DNA from: JBDHXE01 sp035445085
Lineage (GTDB): Bacteria > Bacteroidota > Ignavibacteria > Kapaibacteriales > UBA2268
Assembly: GCA_035445085.1 (NCBI GenBank)
Contig: DAOMQA010000016.1
Location: forward strand, 1-58,843
Length of the DNA: 58,843 nucleotides
Direction: 5' to 3'
Part shown: in pieces, positions 16,777 through 25,963 of the stretch
Layout: every line of letters begins with the position of its first letter
Numbering within the stretch: the stretch's first letter is position 1
Position numbers and translations under genes: made by a program
The notes under the pieces: generated by a model
Told to the model about the DNA's origin: nothing
Database searches by the model: none
Seen by the model: only the letters and a program-made list of their open reading frames with translations

Positions 16777-19700
16777 TTAGTCTATTACTTCACAAAGATG
16801 ATTGTCAATATCATCTTCAAACTTTTTATATTTACCTTCATCGATTTTGCCGTCGTTATACTTAACTCTAACTACATCGTTTCTACCATGCTTCTTTTCA
16901 GCTCTTACATACGTATAAGTAACGGTAGTTGCTTCACCTTCAGGTTTTTGCATATCTGGAACTTTACCGCCAGTACTTTGGTTTTCTTTTAAGAATGACG
17001 GAGTATTTTCGCTATGTTCGTATTTCATAGAGCTTTGTGAAGTTTTTGACTTGACTTGAGGCACTCCATCTGCACCAGTAAGCGGAGAAGCATTGGTTCT
17101 AACTTTTACTTGTCGTTCAATGACTTGTGGGAAATATTTAAACGCAAAAGATACAGATTCTTTATTAATGTCTTTTATTAAATCAACAAATATATTAAAA
17201 GCTTCGCCTTTATATTCTAATAGAGGATCTTTTTGACCATAAGAACGCAAATGAATCCCTTCTTTCAAATCGTCCATCTGTCGTAAATGTTCTCTCCATT
17301 TATCATCAATTGTCTGAAGTACAGCAACTCTTTCTAAACGAGCCATAAAGTCTGTACCAAGCATCTGTTCTTTTCTGTTATAAAGATCTTCGGCAGCTTG
17401 TACAATACGATCTGTTATATCGTCTGTTTTCATAGCGTCTAATTCATTCTTTGTAATTTCTATATCGCATAATAGATTAGTTCGCACCAAATTTTTGAGT
17501 GCTTCTACATCTTTATCTTTCTTTACTTCTTCTACCCAATCATTAGCAAAATCTTCGATATAATCAAAAATTTCACCTTTTAACCTTTCTCCTCTCAAAG
17601 CAGATTGTCTTCTTTTATAAATAACTTCTCTTTGTTGATTCATAACATCGTCATAATCAATTAATCTTTTACGGATACCGAAATTATTCTCTTCTACTTT
17701 CTTCTGAGCCCTACTTACAGACTTAGAAATAAAGGAATGTTGGATTGGTTCACCTTCAGGAATTTTTAAAGTACTCATAACACTTGCTATTTTCTCGCCC
17801 GCGAAAAGTCTCATTAAATTATCTTCTAATGAAATATAAAAGATTGAACTACCGGGATCACCCTGACGTCCCGCACGACCACGTAATTGTCTATCAATTC
17901 TACGAGCATCGTGCCGTTCAGAACCAATGATAGCTAAACCACCTAATTGCTTTACTTTAGGATCGAGCTTAATATCTGTACCTCTACCAGCCATATTTGT
18001 AGCAATTGTTACAGCTCCACTTTTTCCTGCTTGAGAAACAATTTCGGCTTCTTTTTGGTGTTGTTTGGCATTTAATACGTTATGGACAATACCAGCTCTT
18101 TTAAACATCCTTGATAAAATTTCAGAAATTTCCACACTTGCTGTACCTACTAAGACAGCTCTTCCTTGATTATGTAATTCTTTTACTTCCTCAACGATAG
18201 CATTAAATTTTTCTCTTTTAGTCTTAAAAATTAAATCTTCTTGATCATTTCGTATAATTGGTCTATTTGTAGGTATTACTACAACATCTAGTTTATATAT
18301 TTTGTCAAACTCGGCTGCTTCAGTTTCTGCTGTACCAGTCATTCCTGCCAATTTACCATACAAGCGAAAATAATTTTGTAATGTAATAGTTGCAAAAGTT
18401 TGAGTATCTTTTTCTACTTTAACTCCTTCTTTCGCTTCGATAGCTTGGTGCAGTCCGTCTGAATATCTTCTGCCATCAAGGATTCTACCTGTAAATTCAT
18501 CTACTATCATTATCTTACCATCTTGCACTACATATTCAATATCTTTTTCGTATAGCGAATATGCGCGTAATAATTGACTAATTGTATGAATTACATCGCT
18601 TCTTTCTGCATACAATACGTTTATTTGGTCTTTTTGCAGTTGCTTTTCTTCTGGTGTAAGTGCCGAATTACCTTCGATAATGCTATATTCACTTGTAATA
18701 TCAGGAATTACAAACATATTTGGGTCTTCGTCCCTAGTTCCTAATACTTCTCTACCTTTTTCAGTAATATCTATCTGGTGTGATTTTTCATCGATAGTAT
18801 AATATAATTCATCATCGATTTCGTGCATTCTTCTGCCTTGATCACGTAAAAAGAACATCTCTGTATCTCTTTTTAGCTTTTGATTTTCAGGTTCTTGCAA
18901 CAACTTCATTAATTTCTTATGCTTAGGCATACCTTTTATAGCTCTAAAAAGATTAACACCAGCTTTTTCTAAATTTTCTTTACCACCCTTTTTGATTAAC
19001 TCCTCTGCTTCGGCTACTATTTGATTAATAAACCGTGCTTGAGCATCGATTAATTTTTTTACACGTGGGTTCATTTGCTCAAACTTTTGATCTTGTTGTG
19101 GTACAGGACCGGAAATAATTAATGGTGTTCGAGCCTCATCAATTAATACGGAATCCACTTCATCGACTATTGCAAACCAATGCTCACGCTGAACCATTTG
19201 TTCTACTTCAATAACCATATTGTCACGAAGATAATCGAAACCGAATTCATTGTTAGTACCGTAAGTAATATCGTTATTGTATACTACTCTTCTCTGTTCG
19301 TTTTCCATATTAGATTGGATAGAGCCAACAGTAAGACCAAGGTATTTATAAACAGGAGACATCCATTCTGAATCACGTCTTGCTAAATAATCGTTTACAG
19401 TAACAACATGTACACCACGACCTGCCAAAGCGTTTAAATAAATTGGAGCAACTGCAACTAATGTTTTACCTTCACCCGTTGCCATTTCGGCAATTTTTCC
19501 TTCGTGAATAACTATGCCACCAATTAGCTGAACGTCATAAGGTACCATGTCCCATTTTGACTGTTGTCCAGCATAAGTATAGGTATAATCGCTTTCTTTT
19601 AGCCTTTTGCACGTTTGCTTAACAACTGCAAAAGCTTGGGGTAATAGCTCATCTAAACTATCTTGTATATTATTGAATATTTCATCACTAATTTTCTTAA

Positions 19701-19965
19701 TATTTGCACTAATATCAGCTATTTCCGACGAACTTAAGCTCTCATTTTGTAATTTGCTTGTTAGTGCAGCTTTTTCATTTTCTAATTCTGAAATACGTTC
19801 ATTAATTATTTGCTTGAACTCATTAGTTTTATTTTTAAGTTGTTCTTCGCTTAATTTATCGTACTCTTCATAATACTGGTTTATTTCTTTAACTATCGGG
19901 GTTAGTCGTTTTACATCTTTGTCGTGCTTAGAGCTAAACAGTTTTGTAATAAAATCTCCAATCAT
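16777..19965 (-). CDS. secA: Preprotein translocase ATPase SecA
   Basis: Motor of Sec-dependent export, driving unfolded preproteins through SecYEG. The protein has 1062 residues. The nucleotide-binding site includes GEGKT at 164-168, a DEVDSVLIDEARTP DEAD-box segment and TNMAGRGTDI. The RQLRGRAGRQGDPG helicase motif follows. The extra length over the ~900-residue E. coli protein is partly an N-terminal coiled-coil insert (~40-95) and partly an insert around 320-400, as is common in Bacteroidota. The tail ends NHLCEVID and lacks the CxCxSGxxxxxCH/C zinc motif that binds SecB and phospholipid in other SecAs. It is divergent from the ureohydrolase operon. Confidence 0.97.
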   Translation of the reverse strand: MIGDFITKLFSSKHDKDVKRLTPIVKEINQYYEEYDKLSEEQLKNKTNEFKQIINERISELENEKAALTSKLQNESLSSSEIADISANIKKISDEIFNNIQDSLDELLPQAFAVVKQTCKRLKESDYTYTYAGQQSKWDMVPYDVQLIGGIVIHEGKIAEMATGEGKTLVAVAPIYLNALAGRGVHVVTVNDYLARRDSEWMSPVYKYLGLTVGSIQSNMENEQRRVVYNNDITYGTNNEFGFDYLRDNMVIEVEQMVQREHWFAIVDEVDSVLIDEARTPLIISGPVPQQDQKFEQMNPRVKKLIDAQARFINQIVAEAEELIKKGGKENLEKAGVNLFRAIKGMPKHKKLMKLLQEPENQKLKRDTEMFFLRDQGRRMHEIDDELYYTIDEKSHQIDITEKGREVLGTRDEDPNMFVIPDITSEYSIIEGNSALTPEEKQLQKDQINVLYAERSDVIHTISQLLRAYSLYEKDIEYVVQDGKIMIVDEFTGRILDGRRYSDGLHQAIEAKEGVKVEKDTQTFATITLQNYFRLYGKLAGMTGTAETEAAEFDKIYKLDVVVIPTNRPIIRNDQEDLIFKTKREKFNAIVEEVKELHNQGRAVLVGTASVEISEILSRMFKRAGIVHNVLNAKQHQKEAEIVSQAGKSGAVTIATNMAGRGTDIKLDPKVKQLGGLAIIGSERHDARRIDRQLRGRAGRQGDPGSSIFYISLEDNLMRLFAGEKIASVMSTLKIPEGEPIQHSFISKSVSRAQKKVEENNFGIRKRLIDYDDVMNQQREVIYKRRQSALRGERLKGEIFDYIEDFANDWVEEVKKDKDVEALKNLVRTNLLCDIEITKNELDAMKTDDITDRIVQAAEDLYNRKEQMLGTDFMARLERVAVLQTIDDKWREHLRQMDDLKEGIHLRSYGQKDPLLEYKGEAFNIFVDLIKDINKESVSFAFKYFPQVIERQVKVRTNASPLTGADGVPQVKSKTSQSSMKYEHSENTPSFLKENQSTGGKVPDMQKPEGEATTVTYTYVRAEKKHGRNDVVRVKYNDGKIDEGKYKKFEDDIDNHLCEVID

Positions 19966-20078
19966 TTGTAATATTCTCTTATTTTATTTAAATTTATTTC
20001 GTGCTTTGACGTTTCTTAATAATTCATATTTACAAAAAAGTATGAAATGAATTTGTAAAATAATTATGAAAGTACAAA

Positions 20079-20978
20079 ATGAATTTAAATACACTTGATA
20101 TAGAAAATAATTTTCTTGCGATTGATGAGGAATTTAGTAGCTTAGAGAAATCTGAAATTGTTGTTTTATCGGCACCTTATGAGCATACTGTAAGCTATGG
20201 GGGTGGAGCAGAAAAAGGACCAGCAGGTATTATTAATGCTTCTGCCTATGTGGAATTTTATGATAATGAAACTGACAAAGAGCTATGTTTTGAAAAAGGT
20301 ATAGCTACTTTAGAAGCAATTGATTTTAAGGGAGCTAAAGATAAAGAAGCTTTAGATATTATATCTACTTATGTAAGCCAATTATTAGATTTGGGCAAAT
20401 TTGTTATTACCTTAGGTGGTGAGCATACAATTAGTTCTGCACCTATTAAATCACATTTCGAAAAATTTCCTGATATGTGCATACTGCATTTTGATGCCCA
20501 TTCCGATTTAAGAGACTCTTATCAAGATTCAATATACTCACATGCTTGTATTATGGCGCGTGTAGCCGAATTTTTCCCCACAAACAAAATTCATCAAGTT
20601 GGTATAAGAGCGCAATGCAAGGAAGAAGCAGAGTTTATAAAAGCAAATTCTATTTCAACCTACTATGCTTCAGAAATCAGAACTGGTAAGTATGGTAGCG
20701 ATTGGCAGAAAACTATTGTTAATAGTTTAGGTCAAAATATTTATGTTACTTTTGATGTAGATTTTTTTGATCCTTCAATTATGCCTGCAACTGGAACACC
20801 AGAACCAGATGGCTTTTTGTATTCTGAAACAATTGATGTATTTAGGGAAATAAGAAAGCAAGGCAAAAATATAATTGGTTTAGATGTAGTTGAATTAGCA
20901 CCTGTTGAGGGTTTGCATCATTGCGATCTGACTACTGCAAGATTAATTTATAAAATTTTAAATTTAAAATATTATTAA
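20079..20978 (+). CDS. speB: Ureohydrolase, probable agmatinase
   Basis: A 299-residue binuclear-manganese ureohydrolase. All six metal ligands are visible: H116 (LGGEHT), D139, H141 and D143 (FDAHSD), and D226 and D228 (FDVDFFDP). SHACIMARVAE and ELAPVEGLHH complete the family pattern. Agmatinase (agmatine to putrescine + urea) is the likeliest activity, but arginase, guanidinobutyrase and related enzymes share these motifs. It is the first gene of a tight operon: dapD follows after two bases. The ATG at 20079 has a weak GAAAG binding site. Confidence 0.85.
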   Translation: MNLNTLDIENNFLAIDEEFSSLEKSEIVVLSAPYEHTVSYGGGAEKGPAGIINASAYVEFYDNETDKELCFEKGIATLEAIDFKGAKDKEALDIISTYVSQLLDLGKFVITLGGEHTISSAPIKSHFEKFPDMCILHFDAHSDLRDSYQDSIYSHACIMARVAEFFPTNKIHQVGIRAQCKEEAEFIKANSISTYYASEIRTGKYGSDWQKTIVNSLGQNIYVTFDVDFFDPSIMPATGTPEPDGFLYSETIDVFREIRKQGKNIIGLDVVELAPVEGLHHCDLTTARLIYKILNLKYY

Positions 20979-20980
20979 AA

Positions 20981-21808
20981 ATGAGTAACTTAGAAGAAAA
21001 ATTAGAATATTTGTTCGATAATCCTAATTCTAAAGATTTTACGGAAGATTTGGCTTTTGAATTTTTAGATGGCTTAAATAATGGTTCGATAAGAGCAGCA
21101 GCAAATATTAATGGGGAATGGGTAGTAAATTCATGGGTCAAAAAGGGTATACTCGTTCTATTTAGGAATAGCCATATAGTAGATATGTCTATCAATGATC
21201 ATTTTAAATTTTATGATAAAAATTTATTGTACCTAAAAGATATTTCAATTAATGATTCTATTAGAGTAGTACCGGGTGGTTCTTCTATTCGGAATGGAGC
21301 TTATGTAGGTAACAATGTAGTTTGTATGCCCCCGATGTATATTAATATCGGTGCTTATATTGATGATAATTCAATGATTGACTCACATGCTTTAGTAGGC
21401 ACGTGCGCTCAAGTTGGAAAGAATGTTCATATATCGGCGGCAGCACAGGTTGGAGGCGTTTTAGAACCTGCAGGTGCTCGCCCTGTAATTATTGAAGACA
21501 ATGTAATGATAGGTGGGAATTGTGGGGTATATGAGGGAGTAATGTTACGAAAAAGGGTTGTGCTTGGCTCTGGAGTGATTTTAACTGCTTCTACAAAAGT
21601 ATATGATTTAGTGAACCAGCAAATTATAACTAACGAAGCAAGCAAACCTTTAGAAATTCCAGAAAACGCAGTAGTTGTTGCTGGTTCAAGAAGTATTAAT
21701 AGTGAATTCGGCAAAGAAAATGGTCTATCAATTTATACTCCTATCATAATTAAATATAGAGATGATAAGACAGATGCTAAAACAGCGCTAAACTTCGATT
21801 TGAGGTAA
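20981..21808 (+). CDS. dapD: Tetrahydrodipicolinate N-succinyltransferase
   Basis: Succinylates tetrahydrodipicolinate in the succinylase branch of lysine and diaminopimelate synthesis. The 275-residue protein matches the family length. An N-terminal helical part (ending GVNSWV-like sequence) precedes a left-handed beta-helix of hexapeptide repeats (GAYVGNNVV, IGAYIDDNSMID, GTCAQVGKNVH, IGGNCGVYEGV). AAAQVGGVLEPAGARPV is the recognisable DapD signature. Two bases separate it from the upstream ureohydrolase, and its stop overlaps the binding site (GAGG) of the next gene. Confidence 0.93.
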   Translation: MSNLEEKLEYLFDNPNSKDFTEDLAFEFLDGLNNGSIRAAANINGEWVVNSWVKKGILVLFRNSHIVDMSINDHFKFYDKNLLYLKDISINDSIRVVPGGSSIRNGAYVGNNVVCMPPMYINIGAYIDDNSMIDSHALVGTCAQVGKNVHISAAAQVGGVLEPAGARPVIIEDNVMIGGNCGVYEGVMLRKRVVLGSGVILTASTKVYDLVNQQIITNEASKPLEIPENAVVVAGSRSINSEFGKENGLSIYTPIIIKYRDDKTDAKTALNFDLR

Positions 21809-21810
21809 GT

Positions 21811-22044
21811 ATGAATCAAAATAATGACAACCAAAATGAAATCAAGCAAAATATTCAGAAATCTAAATTATTTGCATCTGGTTTCTCAATATTAGCGGCG
21901 GTATTTATTTTTATAGCTTATTTATTAGTTAAAAATATATGGTTTTTAGTATTGTCTAGTGTTCTAATTATCTCAGGAATTGCTTTTTGGGTTATCATAA
22001 GTAGATTTGAAAGCCGCTATTTAAATAAAGATAAAGGTATATAA
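21811..22044 (+). CDS. Small two-helix membrane protein, unknown
   Basis: A 77-residue protein with a polar, Asn/Gln-rich N-terminus (1-18), two transmembrane helices (about 20-41 and 43-64) and a basic C-terminal tail. The family is not recognised. It is real rather than chance: GAGG sits five bases before the ATG, it begins two bases after dapD, and it ends five bases before the MEMO-family gene. Confidence 0.75.
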   Translation: MNQNNDNQNEIKQNIQKSKLFASGFSILAAVFIFIAYLLVKNIWFLVLSSVLIISGIAFWVIISRFESRYLNKDKGI

Positions 22045-22049
22045 AGATA

Positions 22050-23261
22050 ATGAAAGGAATGATATATCCGTTACGAGATGATTTAAGCATTAAACAATTC
22101 CAAGAAAATGGTGAGGATCTTGTATTAATTTACGACCCATTCAATTATTCACAATATCAAGTTACTTTATCAATAGATTTTTTTGTTTTAATAAGTTTAA
22201 TTGATAAAGAGATAGGATATAATGAATTGCCTAATAAACTAAATATAGATTTAAATTTTGTGGAGCTTTTTTATAATGAATATGAAAAATTAGATGATTT
22301 ATATTTTTTAGATTCTCCAAAATATAATGATTATAGATTAAAATTAGATGCTGATTTTTTAAGTAACAATATACGAAATTCAGTATTATCCGGAAAATGC
22401 TTTCCAGAAAATGAAAATGAATTTAAGGAGTATATGCATAACTTATTTTCATTAACGCCCTCTAATAAAATTAAGGGTGGGGCGTTCTCATCTATCATTC
22501 CACATTTAGATTTATTAACTGGTAATGATACTAAAAAACTATATGCTAGCTCATTCCATTCCTTGCGGGATAATGATTTTGACTTACTTGTGATATTTGG
22601 AACAGCTCATTACCGTGCATCGCATAGATTTATGCTTAGTGAGAAAAATTTTTCATCTCCACTTGGAATTTCTGAAATTGACTTAGAATTAATGAATGAA
22701 ATAAAAAAAATATCACCTACATCGTTCACCGTTGATGAGTATGCACATAGATACGAACATTCCATTGAAATACAAACTGCCTTATCAAGCTATTATTTTG
22801 AAGGTAAAAAATATAAGATTCTTCCGATTCTAACTAGTGGTTACTTTGATTTTATTGATAATAACACAAACCCAGATAATGATTCTACTATCTTATCTTT
22901 TGTAACATCCTTGCAACAGGCAATTTTGAATTTAGGTAGGAAAGCTATATTCATAGCGAGCGTGGATTTTAGTCATTTTGGAGAAAAGTTTGCCGATGAT
23001 TTTGATGCAATTTCCAAATTAGACGAAGCTAATCAATACGACTTGAGTTTAATTCAAAGTATCAATAATAATGATTATAATGATTTTTTTAGCAAAATTA
23101 ATGATATAGATGACTTATGGAAGATTTGCGGTACTGCTTCAATTTTTACCTTAATGAAATATCAAGGCAGTAAAACAGCTGAATTCTTAGGGTATAATAT
23201 GTGGTACGAAAAAACATCAAAGTCTGCGGTTTCGTGTGCATCAATTTCATTCTATAACTAA
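22050..23261 (+). CDS. MEMO-family protein (AmmeMemoRadiSam system protein B)
   Basis: A 403-residue MEMO1-family protein. The MEMO domain spans ~140-400, with conserved histidines in IPHLD (H152), GTAHYR (H187), HRYEHSIE (~235-241) and SVDFSHFG (~309), the set that resembles a dioxygenase-type metal site. The first ~110 residues form an additional small helical, possibly winged-helix-like, domain seen in some bacterial versions. In many genomes MEMO genes sit with AMMECR1 and a radical-SAM protein; neither is present here. Its biochemical role is not established. It sits in the ureohydrolase-dapD operon, and its stop codon overlaps the next start (TAATGA). Confidence 0.85.
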   Translation: MKGMIYPLRDDLSIKQFQENGEDLVLIYDPFNYSQYQVTLSIDFFVLISLIDKEIGYNELPNKLNIDLNFVELFYNEYEKLDDLYFLDSPKYNDYRLKLDADFLSNNIRNSVLSGKCFPENENEFKEYMHNLFSLTPSNKIKGGAFSSIIPHLDLLTGNDTKKLYASSFHSLRDNDFDLLVIFGTAHYRASHRFMLSEKNFSSPLGISEIDLELMNEIKKISPTSFTVDEYAHRYEHSIEIQTALSSYYFEGKKYKILPILTSGYFDFIDNNTNPDNDSTILSFVTSLQQAILNLGRKAIFIASVDFSHFGEKFADDFDAISKLDEANQYDLSLIQSINNNDYNDFFSKINDIDDLWKICGTASIFTLMKYQGSKTAEFLGYNMWYEKTSKSAVSCASISFYN

Positions 23262-23758
23262 TGAGTAAAATGGTTAGTAATAATATAAGTTATGGCAATG
23301 TCTTAAAGTCATATACGGTTAAAATGAAGGCATTTCAAGCCTTAGGTGCTGGCATAATCTTTATGGCTTTAATTTATTCTTTTGGTGCTTATGCTCCCAA
23401 TAAAGAGGCATTATCCAACATAATATTATTGTCCTTTATCAGTTTGGCTTTTGGTGTTTATTTACTTATAATCGGCAACAAACGCAGGACATTAACTATT
23501 TTTGAGAGAGGAGTTGAATACAAAGAAAGTACAGTAAATTTTTCAGCTCAATGGGAGGATATTATCTTACTTAAATCATTTCAAGAATTAGGGAAAAAAA
23601 CGACCAATCTTATAATTATTAAAGAGAATGAAGAATTATTAACAATTTCGTCCGCTTTTTTTGATTCCGAACACCTGATTAACGCATTTAATTATATTAA
23701 CAACTTAAAATTACCCAACATAACAGTAGAAGATGATTTAAAATGGTTAAATCATTAA
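23261..23758 (+). CDS. Two-helix membrane protein with PH-like domain, unknown
   Basis: A 165-residue protein. Two transmembrane helices lie at about 25-45 and 55-73, followed by a soluble ~85-residue region whose strand pattern (TIFERGVEYKE, FSAQWEDIILL) resembles bacterial PH-like domains. The family is not securely recognised. The ATG overlaps the MEMO gene stop by one base, so it is translationally coupled and last in the operon. No strong terminator follows. Confidence 0.75.
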   Translation: MSKMVSNNISYGNVLKSYTVKMKAFQALGAGIIFMALIYSFGAYAPNKEALSNIILLSFISLAFGVYLLIIGNKRRTLTIFERGVEYKESTVNFSAQWEDIILLKSFQELGKKTTNLIIIKENEELLTISSAFFDSEHLINAFNYINNLKLPNITVEDDLKWLNH

Positions 23759-23789
23759 TAATTAAACCCTAATCTCTACTATCTTGCCT

Positions 23790-23797
23790 TATGTTTG
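23790..23797 (+). promoter_or_regulatory. Candidate -7 element of the OmpA-DUF1800-DUF1501 operon
   Basis: TATGTTTG matches TAnnTTTG. A transcript starting a few bases downstream would carry the short ORF at 23836 about 30 bases from its 5' end. No obvious -33 motif is seen. Confidence 0.4.
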
Positions 23798-23835
23798 ATA
23801 CTACTTAATCTTTTAAAATAGTTTGGAGGAATATA

Positions 23836-23910
23836 ATGTTTTTGTTATTTTTCAAATATTATGATGTGGAATTTGAAATTAAAAATATATATTCGTATAT
23901 TCTAAATTGA
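23836..23910 (+). CDS. Short leader ORF, 24 residues
   Basis: An ATG preceded by GGAGGA with a five-base gap, among the strongest ribosome binding sites in the window, opens a 24-codon frame ending TGA at 23908-23910. The peptide begins MFLLFFKYYDVEFEIK and is rich in aromatic residues. It sits between a promoter-like TATGTTTG and the OmpA gene, whose own ATG (23926) has no good binding site. It could be a leader peptide, a translational coupler or a small membrane protein. No homology can be claimed from a peptide this short. Confidence 0.45.
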   Translation: MFLLFFKYYDVEFEIKNIYSYILN

Positions 23911-23925
23911 TATGATAATAAGTAT

Positions 23926-25941
23926 ATGACAGAGAAGATAGGAAAGATAATTATAATTACATTATTAATGGCATTAGTTGTATCTAATAAGATATTTTGT
24001 GAGGATACTCTTAACGCTACTAAAGATTATAGGGTCGGTGTTTTTAGTGGACTATCTTATTTAAAGCAAAGCACTAATATACCTACTATATGGGGTGCGG
24101 ATTATTGCGGGCAATTTGAAAGTGGTAATAAAATTAGCTATCAAATTGGTATTGACTTTTCAACAAATCTCTATAAAAATCACTTTTGGGTTGATTTAAG
24201 GATTAATTATGCGAATATACCAGCATATTTTACTAAAACAAATACTGATTTTAGAGTTTTTAATCCAAGCTCTAATAAATATGAAAACTTAAATTTAAAA
24301 CAAGATTTTGAAGCCTCTACTGGGTATTTAATGATAGAACCAGGGATAATCTATCAACCTATATTATCTTTACCAATCAAAGCAAAACTGTCTTTAAGTG
24401 CTGGCAACCCAATTATAAGTAATAATTACGAAACAAGTGAAGAAATTGAGTCACCTAAAATATATACTTTTGAAGATTTGTCGCAAAAGAGAATTACTCA
24501 ATCAGGTAAATTAAATAATACTACTACCTCATTATTTGGAATGTTTTCTTTTATTTACGACAAACAAATACAACAAGATTTATTTTTAACTGCAGACATA
24601 TATTATGCTTATCCAATAAATTCGTCGCTAAAAGATTACGAATGGAAAATTAATAAATTTGGTGTTAATATCGGCATTAACTATGCTTTTAATTTAGATG
24701 AAGAGCAATTACTGCCGCCAGTAAAAGAAAAGCTATATAAAGAAACTTTAGATACTGCAAAAACCACCGTTCCGAACGTAGATACGGCTGTAATTAAATA
24801 TAATAATATACCTGTTCAGTTACGAGAAACAGTTGTTACCCAAACTTATCCAATTCTTCCTTATATATTTTTTGATAGTACTTCGGCATCTTTAAATGAG
24901 AAGTATATTCAAGGAGATATATCTAGTTTTGATGAGAATAAAATTACCAAAGAATCACTTGATATATATTACTCTATGCTCAATATAATAGGCAGTAGAT
25001 TATCAAAAAGCAACAGCACTATTGAAATTATAGGTATGACCGATGGGACCGAGCTTAGTGATAAGGCTGATAGATTAAAATTAGCGAACAAAAGAGCGGA
25101 GGCAGTTTCTCATTATTTAATGTCAAAATGGGGTATAGAAAAGAGCAAAATTAAGACGTCAGTCCGTAATGTACCTCAGTTAGCTACAAGCATAGTATAC
25201 CCTGAAGGTAATCAAGAAAATAGGAGAGTTGAAATTACTTCTAACGACACAGAGATATTAAAGCCATTAATTCACTCAAAGTTCAAAGAATATGAACTTA
25301 TCGACAGTGATCTCATATCATCGCTAACAACCAATATATATTCGATAGTGGGGAGCAAGATTTCTAATATCTCGATGAGTTTTATTCAAGCAAATTTGGA
25401 AGTGTATAAAATAGAGCTCGATAGCTTGCCAAACAAGGAATTTACAACGAAAATTAATAATAAACTAAAAAATGCTATTCAATTGTCTGCTACCAACAAT
25501 AGCGATATTATGGTTAAAATTAGTGCCAAACAAGATGATTCAATAGATATTTCGGCTTCATATAAATTAGAGACTTATAAAGAAAAGAATAATTTTGAAT
25601 TAGGAAGGCTAAATTTAATAGTTTTTGACTTTGATAAATTTGAAATTAATGAACAAAATAAAAATATAATTAAGCAATTTGTTGCAAATTCAATATTTGA
25701 AAGCTCTGCTGTGCGTATCATTGGTTCAACTGACAGGTTAGGTGAGAAAACGTATAATATGAAACTTTCACAAGAAAGAGCAGAAGAAGCATATAAATAT
25801 TTATATACTCTAAAGCCAAAAGCAAATTACTTTGAGATAAAAGGTATAGGAGATAGTAATTTGCCTTATAATAATAATTTGCCTGAAGGTAGATTTTACT
25901 GTAGAACCGTATTAATTGAAGTATCAACACCAATAAAATAA
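23926..25941 (+). CDS. Outer-membrane protein with two OmpA domains
   Basis: A 671-residue envelope protein. Signal peptide ~1-25 (ending VSNKIFCED). Residues ~30-245 alternate hydrophobic and polar residues like an eight-stranded outer-membrane barrel. Two OmpA-like domains follow: one at ~315-440 (GMTDGTELSDKADRLKLANKRAEAV) and one at ~555-671 (GSTDRLGEKTYNMKLSQERAEE). The second keeps the Asp and Arg that bind diaminopimelate in peptidoglycan, so it probably anchors the outer membrane to the wall. It is the first large gene of a four-gene operon with spacings of 14-22 bases. Confidence 0.82.
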   Translation: MTEKIGKIIIITLLMALVVSNKIFCEDTLNATKDYRVGVFSGLSYLKQSTNIPTIWGADYCGQFESGNKISYQIGIDFSTNLYKNHFWVDLRINYANIPAYFTKTNTDFRVFNPSSNKYENLNLKQDFEASTGYLMIEPGIIYQPILSLPIKAKLSLSAGNPIISNNYETSEEIESPKIYTFEDLSQKRITQSGKLNNTTTSLFGMFSFIYDKQIQQDLFLTADIYYAYPINSSLKDYEWKINKFGVNIGINYAFNLDEEQLLPPVKEKLYKETLDTAKTTVPNVDTAVIKYNNIPVQLRETVVTQTYPILPYIFFDSTSASLNEKYIQGDISSFDENKITKESLDIYYSMLNIIGSRLSKSNSTIEIIGMTDGTELSDKADRLKLANKRAEAVSHYLMSKWGIEKSKIKTSVRNVPQLATSIVYPEGNQENRRVEITSNDTEILKPLIHSKFKEYELIDSDLISSLTTNIYSIVGSKISNISMSFIQANLEVYKIELDSLPNKEFTTKINNKLKNAIQLSATNNSDIMVKISAKQDDSIDISASYKLETYKEKNNFELGRLNLIVFDFDKFEINEQNKNIIKQFVANSIFESSAVRIIGSTDRLGEKTYNMKLSQERAEEAYKYLYTLKPKANYFEIKGIGDSNLPYNNNLPEGRFYCRTVLIEVSTPIK

Positions 25942-25963
25942 TTATAATTGGAGGTAATATAAT

